From: Bryobacterales bacterium
GTDB taxonomy: Bacteria; Acidobacteriota; Terriglobia; Bryobacterales; Bryobacteraceae
DNA: 64,000 bases
Direction of reading: 5' to 3'
NCBI GenBank assembly: GCA_016716385.1
Contig: JADJWL010000003.1
Location: 124,001 to 188,000, forward strand
Shown here: one piece after another, positions 25,379 to 33,807 of the stretch
Numbering within the stretch: the first letter of the stretch is position 1
Layout: each line of letters starts with the position of its first letter
Translations under genes and position numbers: made by a program
Notes under the pieces: generated by a model
Database searches by the model: none
What the model saw: the letters and a program-made list of their open reading frames with translations, nothing else
Told to the model about the DNA's origin: nothing

Positions 25379-26314
25379 ATGTCGACGCCGGACTTCAATC
25401 TACTGGTCACCCTGGACGTCCTACTCACGGAGGGCAGCGTGGCACGCGCATCCCGGCGGCTCCGCCTGAGTTCGTCAGCGATGAGCCGGGCCTTAGCGCG
25501 GCTGCGCGAAACCACGGGCGATCCGTTGTTGGTGCGCGCCGGCCGCGGGCTTGTTCCCACGCCTCGCGCCCTCGAGATTCGCGATCGAGTCAGCCAACTG
25601 GTGCAGGATGGGGAAGCCATTCTCCGCCCCGCCAGGAAACCAGATCTCGCCAAACTTGTCCGCACGTTTACGCTGCGGACCAGCGAAGGCTTCGTCGAGA
25701 CCTTTGGTCCGGGACTTCTTGCTCTCGCGGGCAAGCAGGCGCCCGGTGTGCGGCTGCGGTTCATGCAGAAGCCGGATAAAGACAGCACGCCGCTCCGCGA
25801 CGGAAGCGTCGATCTGGAGACCGGCGTTCTCGGCTCGACCATCGCCCCGGAAATCCGAGCCCAGGCACTGTTCCATGACCGCTTCGTTGGCGTCGTGCGG
25901 AAGACACACCCTCTGAGCGGCTCTCCCGTCACATTGGACGCCTATGTGGGTGGACGGCACATTTGCGTCTCGCGCCGCGGCATCCTCGGAGGACCTGCTG
26001 AGGAAGAATGGCCCCTCGACGAAGCACTGCAGGCTCGTGGGCTCGAGCGCCAGATCGTTACGGTTGTCGGCGGCTTTTCGGCGGCTGTTGGACTCGCCCG
26101 CGGCGCCGATCTGATCGCCAGTGTTCCGGAGCGTCACACGGCGAAACTGCGAGGCGGCATGTATACGTTCCCTCTGCCTCTCCCGACTCAGGAGTTCACG
26201 GTCTCCCTGCTCTGGCATCCCCGGCTCGACGCCGACCCGGCGCATCGTTGGCTGCGCAAGTGCGTTCGGGAGGTCTGCGCCGGGGGACCAGGAAGTGCTT
26301 CAGCTTTCCCTTAA
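25379..26314 (+). CDS. LysR-family transcriptional regulator
   Basis: This 311-residue protein begins with FNLLVTLDVLLTEGSVARAS and LRLSSSAMSRALARLRETTG, the LysR winged helix (residues 5-62). A ligand-binding domain follows (FVETFGPGLLALAG and DLETGVLGSTIAPEIRAQAL, with LIASVPERHTAKL near the C-terminus). I chose the ATG at 25379 over one 14 codons upstream because LysR proteins begin close to the helix-turn-helix. It should control the divergent methyltransferase/exporter pair in response to a small ligand. Confidence 0.9.
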   Translation: MSTPDFNLLVTLDVLLTEGSVARASRRLRLSSSAMSRALARLRETTGDPLLVRAGRGLVPTPRALEIRDRVSQLVQDGEAILRPARKPDLAKLVRTFTLRTSEGFVETFGPGLLALAGKQAPGVRLRFMQKPDKDSTPLRDGSVDLETGVLGSTIAPEIRAQALFHDRFVGVVRKTHPLSGSPVTLDAYVGGRHICVSRRGILGGPAEEEWPLDEALQARGLERQIVTVVGGFSAAVGLARGADLIASVPERHTAKLRGGMYTFPLPLPTQEFTVSLLWHPRLDADPAHRWLRKCVREVCAGGPGSASAFP

Positions 26315-26452
26315 TTAGGGGCCGTGTCAGTTCTCTACTCCCTCGCGCTTGATCAGGCTGCCTCGATGCGGCGACCACGTTTCGGTCAGTGTCAGGGCGC
26401 AGAACTACAATTCCTTTGAAGGGTTGGCGAGCACAATGAGCCGGGTTTGCGG

Positions 26453-26518
26453 TTACCTTGATTACCTCGATAAGCGGGAGCCTGAAAAGTGGGCCTTCAA
26501 AACAAACGACTTACGTGA
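26453..26518. repeat. 66-bp direct repeat, copy A (left of AbiE)
   Basis: Starting TTACCTTGATTACCTCGATA and ending AACGACTTACGTGA, this matches 28466-28531 at 59 of 66 positions with no gaps. The two copies bracket the AbiE module. The core GAAAAGTGG is reminiscent of IS21-type ends, so they may be ends of lost elements. The rest of 26315-26539 holds no gene. Confidence 0.85.
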
Positions 26519-26539
26519 TCCTACTATGCGACAGCGGAG

Positions 26540-27394
26540 TCATGGCAGGTTGGCCTGCCGGAGTACCCGGCGGATTTCCCGGAAAACCTGATCGAATGGC
26601 GGCAGGATGGACATCTGATTCGAGAGCCGCACCCACCAGAGAGCTTTCAGACGCGCTTCCTTCTTGATGATCGCTTCCTGGATTCCGACCGCCACCAGTC
26701 GCCGGAAGGCGAGTTTGGCAGTCATCGCGGGCAAGAGTTCCGAAACATCGATGCCTTCAAAGGTGACGAGATACCAGAGGTCATAGAGATCACGGGGTTC
26801 GTTGCGTGCGCGATCGGCGAGGGCCAGAACCTTCTCGGCTGCAGTTTCGGCGAGCGAGTATGCTTGGATGACTCGGCCTTCCGGCAGATCGGAGAACTCC
26901 TCGTACGCGCGGAGGACGGGGCGGGTTTCCAGCGGAAACACAACCTCTTCGCGGATCGTAACGTCCACCTTGACACTGCCGCCGGCCGGCAGCGGTCCGA
27001 CGTACCGGAGGTAGAAGGTGTGACTGTTCGCGTGAGAATTGCGATCCTCGCGGTCGAAGGCGAATTCAATGGCGCTGACTTCACGAACGCCGCCAAAGAC
27101 CGGCTCCAGTTTCCCTCGGATGTCTTCAAACGGCATCGGCTCAATGAGTGTGAAGTCGAGGTCCTCCGAGAACCGGTAGTCGCCAAAATAGCAACGCTTG
27201 AGCGCGGTCCCGCCCTTGAAGGCAAGGCTGCGCTGCAGATCACTGCGGGCCAGTTCCGCAAGGAACCAGGCCAGGCAGTAATCGCGTTCGAGCACGCTCT
27301 CCGGAATGCGGCGGCCGCCGGCCCTCGCAAGCCGGTTGGCAAGCAGGGAGATGTTGCGCTGCGGTATCAGATCAGGTCCTCCGGACAGCTTCAA
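26540..27394 (-). CDS. abiEii: AbiEii-type nucleotidyltransferase toxin
   Basis: This 284-residue protein has the AbiEii/AbiGii nucleotidyltransferase signature: FKGGTALKRCYFGDYRFSED, with the GG-T and SEDLDF catalytic acidic pair near residues 60-80. Later come VKVDVTIREEVVF and a C-terminal EKVLALADRARNEPRDLYDL (the KxxxxxxRxxxRDxxDL motif). Type IV AbiE toxins transfer nucleotides to target RNAs, blocking growth and often phage. It is coupled to the upstream AbiEi gene by a 23-base overlap. All core residues are present, so it is probably functional. Confidence 0.9.
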   Translation of the reverse strand: MKLSGGPDLIPQRNISLLANRLARAGGRRIPESVLERDYCLAWFLAELARSDLQRSLAFKGGTALKRCYFGDYRFSEDLDFTLIEPMPFEDIRGKLEPVFGGVREVSAIEFAFDREDRNSHANSHTFYLRYVGPLPAGGSVKVDVTIREEVVFPLETRPVLRAYEEFSDLPEGRVIQAYSLAETAAEKVLALADRARNEPRDLYDLWYLVTFEGIDVSELLPAMTAKLAFRRLVAVGIQEAIIKKEARLKALWWVRLSNQMSILPPFDQVFREIRRVLRQANLP

Positions 27395-28247
27395 GCTCGT
27401 CAGGCGGCACGTTCAGCCGCAAACGCCAGGCTGAGAGGTAGGCGCCATCCGGCGGCACGACTGGGTCGAGCACAGCATATGTCGCGCTGAGTGAATCGCG
27501 GAGGCGTTGCAGTTCTTCCGGCGCCGCCAGCTTGTACAGGTCGAGCAGGTAGCCGAGCCGCCGGACCACGGCGCCGTTCCCGAGGCGTAGGGCATACTCG
27601 ACCAGCCGGTTTATCTGAACCTCATGGCGGCGCATCCAGAGGCCTTTTGCCACCTCTGTGACTCCGCCGCAGTAGGCGGGAAGATGCAGGCCGTCGATGA
27701 TGGTCCGCTCCATGTCGCTGACGTTCACGAAATCCTGCTTCGAGATCCAGTGTCGCATCGTCCCGAAAACATCTTCGCGGCCAATCAGCACAAATCGAAA
27801 CTCGGTGCCGTGAATGGTCCGGTTCCGGAGGCGCTTTGTCGTGCTGGTGAAAATGACGAATTGCGGCTGCGTCACCATTCCATGCAACTCCATGGCTGAC
27901 GCGAAAGAGATGAAGTACTCCCCGGCCGCCGCGAGATGTCGCGCGACGACATAAGGATTGCCGGCGAACTCCGTCGCCCGGCCCAATTCCGGAGGGACCA
28001 GGACAAAGAGGCCGGGTTCTAACCTGGAGATGATGCCGCGATCAACAGCGTGCCGGATGAGACTCCGCGCCGATGCCGGGAGCAGGCCGGTGATTCGCTC
28101 AACATCGGCGTGCGTGAAGGTGGTCGTGCCGCCCTCATAGAGGGCGATCATCAACTGGGCGGTCCGGGAGCCGACCGTCTTCAACGGCGCGCTGGCCTCT
28201 GCGTTAGGCGTTTGGCGTCTCATCAGATGCCCCACCAATTCCATCAT
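27372..28247 (-). CDS. abiEi: AbiEi-type antitoxin
   Basis: This protein of about 291 residues has an N-terminal winged helix (FTHADVERITGLLPASARSL, then LEPGLFVLVPPELG) followed by the AbiEi core (YFISFASAMELHGM, QPQFVIFTSTTKR, VSDMERTIIDGLHLPAYCGG). I start it at 28247; an upstream ATG at 28325 would add 26 residues with poor family fit. AbiEi represses the operon and counters AbiEii without forming a stable complex. The pair lies between 66-bp direct repeats. Confidence 0.88.
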   Translation of the reverse strand: MMELVGHLMRRQTPNAEASAPLKTVGSRTAQLMIALYEGGTTTFTHADVERITGLLPASARSLIRHAVDRGIISRLEPGLFVLVPPELGRATEFAGNPYVVARHLAAAGEYFISFASAMELHGMVTQPQFVIFTSTTKRLRNRTIHGTEFRFVLIGREDVFGTMRHWISKQDFVNVSDMERTIIDGLHLPAYCGGVTEVAKGLWMRRHEVQINRLVEYALRLGNGAVVRRLGYLLDLYKLAAPEELQRLRDSLSATYAVLDPVVPPDGAYLSAWRLRLNVPPDELEAVRRT

Positions 28248-28465
28248 AGTGAACTGTGCTCGTTTTGCGCAACTTGACAGCACGAATCTCTCACACAATA
28301 TGATACCCAGAGCCGAGGGGCCCACCGCGCAAGGTGAGGCCGGGTTACACGGCGGATCAGGCTGCTTCGAAACGCAGTTCCAGCGCGTAGCGACCCTTCA
28401 GAGCCCACGGTGCGGAGCCTGCTTGGAGGTATCTTGCCAACAGACAACCCTTCCGCCGACTTCTA

Positions 28466-28531
28466 TTACCTTGATTACCTCGATAAGCGGTCGCCCGAAA
28501 AGTGGTCTTTGAAAATAAACGACTTACGTGA
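28466..28531. repeat. 66-bp direct repeat, copy B (right of AbiE)
   Basis: This is the second copy of the 26453-26518 repeat, same orientation, 7 mismatches. It lies 28 bases before the left end of the IS630 element, so it is outside that element. The remaining bases of 28326-28559 hold no gene. Confidence 0.85.
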
Positions 28532-28559
28532 CCAGAAAACAGCGCCTTTGACGCCTAAT

Positions 28560-29673
28560 GGCTTGTCCCTGAGTAACCGATAGCACAGTAAAATCGCCAT
28601 ACACTTATGGCGAGCGTACCGGTTCTGCATCTGACCCCTACCCAGCGCGGCGAGTTGCACGCACATCTCCGCCGACGAAACCTTCCGGCCAGTGTCGCGC
28701 AGCGAATGCGGATCGTCTTGCTGTTGGATGAGGGTACGCCCTATCGAGAGATCATCGAGAAGCTCGGGACTCCGGCTTCGACGATCTCGCGCTGGAAACA
28801 GCGTTACGAAGAGGACGGCCTGGTCGGCTTAGCGACGATCCATCCAGGACAGCCGCCCCAGAAGCTCACCGCCGAACTGCGCGCCCGCGTGTTGGAGAGG
28901 ACCCGGCAAGCGCCGCCCGACGGTTCCACACATTGGTCGCTGCGCAAGATGGCGGCGGTCATGAACGTCAGCAAGAACCTGATTGAGCGGATCTGGAAAG
29001 AGGCTGAACTGAAGCCGCACCGGCTGGAGCGCTACATGGCCTCCAACGATCCGCAGTTCGAGCAGAAGGCGGCGGCCATCATTGGGATCTACCTCAACCC
29101 GCCCCAGAATGCCGCCGTATTCTGCGTCGATGAGAAGAGCGCCATTCAGGCCCTCGACCGCTTGGACCGCTGCCTGCCGCTGTCACCGGGCCGGGCGGAG
29201 AAACATGGCTTCGAGTACTACCGGCACGGGACGCTGTCGCTGTACGCCGCTTTGAATCCCAAGACCGGCGAAGTGATCGGGCAGACGGCGCCCCGTCACA
29301 CCAGTCAGGAGTTTGTGGCGTTCCTTGAAGACGTGGTGGCGACCCAACCGGCTGATCGCGAGGTGCACATCATCCTCGACAACTTCTCAACGCACAAGAC
29401 GGATCTGGTGAAAGCGTTCCTCCAGGCGCATCCGAACGTGCAATTTCACTTCACGCCGACGTACTCCTCGTGGCTGAACCAGGTGGAGAGCTGGTTCAGC
29501 AAGCTCCAGCGCGAGGTGATCGATCGCGGCGTGTTCAGCTCGGTCGCGGATCTGAAACGCAAGATCCTGCGCTACATCCGCCTGTATCAGAAAGCCGCTC
29601 GACCGTTTCGCTGGAAGTACTCGGATGTCTCTAAACGAATTCCTTCGTGGTAGCGATGTCTCCGGGACAGCCC
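28560..29673 (+). mobile_element. Complete IS630-family insertion sequence
   Basis: Imperfect terminal inverted repeats frame an intact transposase: GGCTTGTCCCTGAG at the left end and the reverse complement of GGCTGTCCCGGAG at the right end. The element ends 14 bases before the stop of the enolase-superfamily gene, so insertion stopped short of disrupting it. The TA duplication typical of the family could not be placed with certainty. Confidence 0.8.
28607..29653 (+). CDS. IS630-family transposase
   Basis: This 348-residue protein has an N-terminal homeodomain-like helix-turn-helix (GTPYREIIEKLGTPASTISR) and a DDE integrase core. The catalytic residues are D175 (FCVDEKS), D258 (HIILDNFSTHK) and E294 (SWLNQVESWF), with the spacing of IS630/Tc1 transposases. 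The frame is full length and uninterrupted, so the element may still move. Confidence 0.92.
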   Translation: MASVPVLHLTPTQRGELHAHLRRRNLPASVAQRMRIVLLLDEGTPYREIIEKLGTPASTISRWKQRYEEDGLVGLATIHPGQPPQKLTAELRARVLERTRQAPPDGSTHWSLRKMAAVMNVSKNLIERIWKEAELKPHRLERYMASNDPQFEQKAAAIIGIYLNPPQNAAVFCVDEKSAIQALDRLDRCLPLSPGRAEKHGFEYYRHGTLSLYAALNPKTGEVIGQTAPRHTSQEFVAFLEDVVATQPADREVHIILDNFSTHKTDLVKAFLQAHPNVQFHFTPTYSSWLNQVESWFSKLQREVIDRGVFSSVADLKRKILRYIRLYQKAARPFRWKYSDVSKRIPSW

Positions 29674-29686
29674 ACCCACCCGCCTC

Positions 29687-30928
29687 CTAAATATAATCCG
29701 GCGACCCATCCTCCCGGAAGGCGAACGGCCGGTTCCACCGCTTCGGCGGATACTTCTTGAAGGCCTCTTCGTTCACCTCGTAGCCCCAACCCGGCTTCTC
29801 CGGAATTTCGAGATAGCCGTCCTTCACCAGGATCGGATCCTTGATCAGGTCCTTGCGCGGGGCTTCGTCGTCCGCCGTGTACTCCAGGATCAGGAAGTTC
29901 GGCGTCGACGCCGCGAAGTGGACGTTCACCATCGTCGCCAGCGGACCCATCGGATTGTGCGGCGCCACCACCACGTAATGCGCCTCGGCCATTGCCGCGA
30001 TCTTCTTCTGCTCCAGCAGGCCGCCGGCGAGGCAGATGTCGGGCTGGACAATGTCCGCCGCCTCGCGCGCCAGAATTTCGCGGAATTCGTACTTCGAATA
30101 GAGACACTCGCCCGTCGCCAGCGGGATGTCGATGCGCTTCTTGAGCGACGCCATCGCGTCGATGTTCTCCATGCGGATCGGCTCTTCGATGAAATACGGC
30201 CGGATCGGCTTGAGCGCCTCGGCGATCTGCGCCGCGCGGATCGGCTCGAAGATCGTCGCATGCACGTCAAAGCCGAGATCCACGTCGGGACCCACGGCTT
30301 CGCGCGCCGCCTGCGCCCTGGCCTCCACCTCGCGGATCAGCGCGTTGTTCGGGATGCGGTGGTCGGGCGGCGTGGGACGCATCTTCAGCGCCGTGTAGCC
30401 GTACTTGTCCTTGAGGCGCCGGCACGCGGCCGCGAGTTCCGCCGGCGTGTTGCCGCGGGCGCCCTGGTAGACGCGGATCTTCTCGCGGCACTTGCCGCCC
30501 GTCAGCATGTAGACCGGCAATCCGGCGGCTTTGCCGGCCACGTCCCAGAGCGCGTGCTCGATGCCGCTCAGCGCCGCCATGATCACGGCGCCGCCGGGGA
30601 AGCGCGTAAAGTTGTACATCACGGCCCACAGGTACTCGACGTTGCGCGGATCCCGGCCGACCAGCCATTCGCGGAAGTCCTTTACGGTGGCGACGGTGGC
30701 TTCGTCCGGGCCGACCGAGTAGGCCTCGCCCCAGCCGTGGATGCCGGCGTCGGTGAGGACCTTGACGAAACACAGGTTGCGGGTGCCGACCGCCACCAGG
30801 TGCGCCTGGACGTCGGTGATCTTCAACTGCGGCCGCCCGGAGTAGCGCGGTCCGGTCTGGGCCATGGCCTGGGCCTGGAGGGGCATGCCGAGCATGCCGC
30901 CTTGAGCGATGAAGTCGCGCCGGTTCAT
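29687..30928 (-). CDS. Tat-exported enolase-superfamily enzyme (mandelate racemase type)
   Basis: This 413-residue protein starts at the ATG at 30928, giving a twin-arginine leader (MNRRDFIAQGG). The mandelate racemase fold follows, with LKMRPTPPDHR, the metal ligands of GFDVHATIF, IEEPI and ATGECLYSKYEF, D in QPDICLAGG, and the general-acid His in APHNPMGP. This fits acid-sugar dehydratases of the galactonate/glucarate group. Unlike the enzyme at 1854, the first ligand is the usual Asp. It diverges from a ThuA-like gene, and sugar catabolism is the likely shared theme. Confidence 0.87.
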   Translation of the reverse strand: MNRRDFIAQGGMLGMPLQAQAMAQTGPRYSGRPQLKITDVQAHLVAVGTRNLCFVKVLTDAGIHGWGEAYSVGPDEATVATVKDFREWLVGRDPRNVEYLWAVMYNFTRFPGGAVIMAALSGIEHALWDVAGKAAGLPVYMLTGGKCREKIRVYQGARGNTPAELAAACRRLKDKYGYTALKMRPTPPDHRIPNNALIREVEARAQAAREAVGPDVDLGFDVHATIFEPIRAAQIAEALKPIRPYFIEEPIRMENIDAMASLKKRIDIPLATGECLYSKYEFREILAREAADIVQPDICLAGGLLEQKKIAAMAEAHYVVVAPHNPMGPLATMVNVHFAASTPNFLILEYTADDEAPRKDLIKDPILVKDGYLEIPEKPGWGYEVNEEAFKKYPPKRWNRPFAFREDGSPDYI

Positions 30929-30962
30929 AGAAGGTGAGTGTACCGCAGGGGTTCCGGCGCGA

Positions 30963-30968
30963 TACAAT
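30963..30968 (+). promoter_or_regulatory. Candidate -10 element of a near-leaderless gene
   Basis: TACAAT lies 8 bases before the ATG of the ThuA-like gene. If it is the -10 box, transcription would begin within a few bases of the start codon, giving a leaderless or nearly leaderless mRNA. No good Shine-Dalgarno lies before that ATG, which fits. A similar TACAAT sits 15 bases before the ATG at 38392. Confidence 0.4.
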
Positions 30969-30976
30969 CCTCAGCG

Positions 30977-31813
30977 ATGACACCTACCCGCCGTTCCGCT
31001 CTTGCCGCGATCGCCGGAGCCGCTCTTGGAGCGGGCAGCGGCCGCGCAGCCACGAAATCCACCGCGTTCGGCCTGATCGGCGATCGCTATCACAACTCCG
31101 ATTACATCCGCGTGGGGCTGAACCGCACGATCCAGCGCGGCGTGGGCGTTTCGATCGACTTCTGCGACGAGACGAAGAGGCTCAACGCCGAGACGCTCGA
31201 TGGATACAAGCTGCTGATCATCCTGCGCGACGGCATGATCTGGCCGGACGGGTACCCGGACGAGAACACGAACGCCGCCTGGGTGGCGACGGGCAAGCCG
31301 GAACTGAAGAGCGATCCGCCGGTGCCGAAAGGCACGACGAAAGCGCAGTACTGGATCCAGCCGGGACAGGGCAAGGCCGTGCGCGACTTCGTGGACGCGG
31401 GCGGCGCGGCGTTGTTTCTGCACAACGTGACGCACGTGGGGCTGACGGACCCGGACTTCCGGCACGTGCTGGGCGCGTCTTATACGGGCCATCCGCCGAT
31501 CCGCACGTTCAAGGTGAAGGTGACGAATCCGAACCACCCGATTACGAAAGGCGTCCGCGACTTCATCGTCACCGATGAGCAGCACTACATGGATTACGAC
31601 AAGGATCCGAAGCATGTGTTCCTGGAGACGGTGAATGAAGAGGGGCTGAAGTACCGTGAGTATGGCGCGACGGCGCCGGGCGGCTGGGCGTTCGACTACG
31701 GCAAGGGCCGCGTGTGCTACATGTCGCCGGGGCATTTGCTGCACGTGCTGTGGAATCCGGAGTACGTGAAATTGCAGCAGAACGCGGTCCGCTGGCTGCT
31801 ACGGCAGAGCTGA
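30977..31813 (+). CDS. Tat-exported ThuA-like domain protein
   Basis: This 278-residue protein has a twin-arginine leader (PTRRSALAAIAGAALGAG). Its body has the ThuA/trehalose-utilisation type layout, related to class I glutamine amidotransferases: LDGYKLLIILRDG, QGKAVRDFVDAGGAALFLHN, NPNHPITKGVRDF, VTDEQHYMDYDKDPKHVF and GRVCYMSPGHLLHV. No cysteine nucleophile is visible at the amidotransferase position, as usual for this group. It probably handles a sugar-derived substrate in the periplasm alongside the divergent enolase-superfamily enzyme. Its 3' end overlaps the convergent formiminotransferase gene by 15 bases. Confidence 0.8.
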   Translation: MTPTRRSALAAIAGAALGAGSGRAATKSTAFGLIGDRYHNSDYIRVGLNRTIQRGVGVSIDFCDETKRLNAETLDGYKLLIILRDGMIWPDGYPDENTNAAWVATGKPELKSDPPVPKGTTKAQYWIQPGQGKAVRDFVDAGGAALFLHNVTHVGLTDPDFRHVLGASYTGHPPIRTFKVKVTNPNHPITKGVRDFIVTDEQHYMDYDKDPKHVFLETVNEEGLKYREYGATAPGGWAFDYGKGRVCYMSPGHLLHVLWNPEYVKLQQNAVRWLLRQS

Positions 31814-32713
31814 GCGCAGGCGGTTCTCGAGAATCCGCGACTCGTCGAAATCGCGGACGGTGGGGAGCCATGGCTCGCTTCCGGCGAGGGCGGCGCGCGG
31901 GATCAACCCGATCAGTTCGCTCTCCAGGACGCGGACGCCGAGGTGCTCCGCCTCGTCGCGGACCGCTTCGTAGGCGCGGTGCACGGGGGTTACCGTGAAA
32001 TCCGTCAGGTTCATTGTGACCTGGGCCAGGCCGCGGCTGGCCAGGAACACGCCCATCGCCTTCACGCACGGCAGCCCGCCGGAGGACTCGCGGATTCGGG
32101 CGGCGATGGTTCGCGCCACCGCGACGTCGCCGGTGTCGAGGTTTATGTTGAAGGCAATCAGGAACGGGCGCGCGCCGACCACCGTCGCGCCGGCCGTCGG
32201 ATGGAGCGCGGGTCCACCGATGTCCGGGGCGCGGTCCTCGCGGGTGAGCGCTTCGTGGCGCAAGAGCTCGAAGCCTCCGCGGCGGATGACTTCCAGACGC
32301 CTTCGCCCGGGACGCCTCGCCGCCGCTTCGTAGAGATAGACGGGGACGTGCAACTCGCTCCAGATGCGCTCGCCCAGCCCGACGGCGAGTGCGGCGCACT
32401 CGTCCAGCGTCACGCCGGCAATGGGGACCAGCGGGATGACATCGGCCGCGCCAATCCGGGGATGGATGCCGGTGTGGCGCGTGAGGTCAATGCGCGCGGC
32501 GGCGGTGCGGACGGCCTGGAACGCGGCGGCAGCGACCGCGTCCGGCGCTCCGGCGAACGTCAGGACGGAGCGGTGATGGTCGGGGTCGCTGGTGCGGTCG
32601 AGCAGCGCCACGCCGTGCAGCGATTCCACGAGCGCGTCGATGACGGCGAGGTCGCGGCCTTCGGAGAAGTTGGCGACGCACTCGATGAGCTGTGCTAGTC
32701 CTTCGCCGGCCAC
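31799..32713 (-). CDS. Glutamate formiminotransferase (FtcD N-terminal type)
   Basis: This 304-residue protein shows the formiminotransferase signature: LIECVANFSEGRD at the start, DRTSDPDHHRSVLTFAG, HTGIHPRIGAADVIPLVP with the catalytic histidines, VYLYEAAARRPGRR and FLIAFNINLDTGDV. It transfers the formimino group from formiminoglutamate to tetrahydrofolate, the last step of one histidine-degradation route. I place the start at a GTG (32713) with GGAAGGGAG upstream; this overlaps the imidazolonepropionase-like gene by 19 bases. No cyclodeaminase domain is fused. Confidence 0.88.
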   Translation of the reverse strand: MAGEGLAQLIECVANFSEGRDLAVIDALVESLHGVALLDRTSDPDHHRSVLTFAGAPDAVAAAAFQAVRTAAARIDLTRHTGIHPRIGAADVIPLVPIAGVTLDECAALAVGLGERIWSELHVPVYLYEAAARRPGRRRLEVIRRGGFELLRHEALTREDRAPDIGGPALHPTAGATVVGARPFLIAFNINLDTGDVAVARTIAARIRESSGGLPCVKAMGVFLASRGLAQVTMNLTDFTVTPVHRAYEAVRDEAEHLGVRVLESELIGLIPRAALAGSEPWLPTVRDFDESRILENRLRSALP

Positions 32714-33771
32714 ACGCCCGCGCTCCCTTCCCGGTAGACCTCGCGGCCGAGCTTGATGGTGCGGTGCACGTGGTTCACTCCGAAATGATACGGGATGTCG
32801 CGGTAGTCCTGGCAGTTGAGGACGAGGAGGTCGGCCTGCTTGCCGGGTTCGAGGGATCCGGCGCGGGCATTGAGGCCGATGGCGCAGGCGGCGTTGAAGG
32901 TGGTGAGGGTGAGGACTTCTTCGGGCGTGAGGCGGAGTTCGCGGCACGCCAGCGCGATGACGCCCTGCAGGCTGAGCGTGGGTCCGCCGTTGCCGAAGCC
33001 GGATCCGAGCGAGACGGCGGCGCCGGCGTCGATCCAGGCGCGGGCCGGGAGCGTGCCCTGGCTGTTCAGGCGCAGGGACGCGACGGTCGCCGAGTACGCC
33101 AGCGCGCGGACGCTTTCCGGGCAGGCGCAGTCCGGGGCGTCGAGCGAGGCGGCCTCGAGCGACAGCGCGCAGCTTACGGCGCCGGGGAGGCTTTGGCCGG
33201 CGGCGTCGACTTTGCAGCCAAAGCCGAGGGCGCGGGCGGCCGCGAGGGCGGGGCGTCCGGCGGCTGGCGCAGTGACGTAGCGGGCCGCTTTGTGGCGGCG
33301 GAGCCAGGTCAAATCGGTCTGCCAGATTTCCGGACCGGATTCCGCATGAGTGGGGATGGGGAGAGGACCGAACGTGGGCACAAAGTTCCAGGGACCGTCT
33401 TCGGTCTTGCGGATGGTGCGCAGATCCTTGCGGCCGCCGCGCACTTCGAGAGACGTTGTGCCGTGGCGGGACATCGCCGCGGCGACGGCGCGCAACTGCT
33501 CCTCGTCTCCCTGGCAGCGCACGAGGGTATCGACAAACCCGGGCGTGACGATGCGTCCGTGGGCGTCGATCTCCCGCGCCCGGCGGACTTCGGCGAGGTT
33601 CTCGATGCGGCGGCTCGTGCCGACTTCGGCGATGAAGCCGTTCCGGATGAGGACCGCGCCGTGGGGAATCAGGCCCAAATCGCGCAATTCCATCCCGCGG
33701 CGGGGATGGCCGGGGCCGCGCAGTGTGAGCAACTGGCGGGCGCCCCGCACCAGCAGCAGGCTGTCGGGCAC
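32695..33771 (-). CDS. Imidazolonepropionase (HutI)-like protein lacking metal ligands
   Basis: The C-terminal part is clearly HutI-like: TPEEVLTLTTFNAACAIGL, GSLEPGKQADLLVLN and DYRDIPYHFGVNHVHRTIK. The N-terminal beta sandwich and GFVD turn are also recognisable. However, the HxH of the amidohydrolase core is replaced (GFVDTLVRCQ), the HAD/HLE histidines are missing (KVDAAGQS, LDAPDCACP), and the TD-x-NPG aspartate is gone (LGSGFGNGG). At 358 residues it is also shorter than the usual ~400. It should not bind the catalytic metal. It overlaps the intact formiminotransferase gene, so it may be a regulatory or structural paralogue. Confidence 0.8.
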   Translation of the reverse strand: MPDSLLLVRGARQLLTLRGPGHPRRGMELRDLGLIPHGAVLIRNGFIAEVGTSRRIENLAEVRRAREIDAHGRIVTPGFVDTLVRCQGDEEQLRAVAAAMSRHGTTSLEVRGGRKDLRTIRKTEDGPWNFVPTFGPLPIPTHAESGPEIWQTDLTWLRRHKAARYVTAPAAGRPALAAARALGFGCKVDAAGQSLPGAVSCALSLEAASLDAPDCACPESVRALAYSATVASLRLNSQGTLPARAWIDAGAAVSLGSGFGNGGPTLSLQGVIALACRELRLTPEEVLTLTTFNAACAIGLNARAGSLEPGKQADLLVLNCQDYRDIPYHFGVNHVHRTIKLGREVYREGSAGVWPAKD

Positions 33772-33807
33772 CTGTCCAATTCTCTCGAATTCGTGGGAGA
33801 TTAGGAA

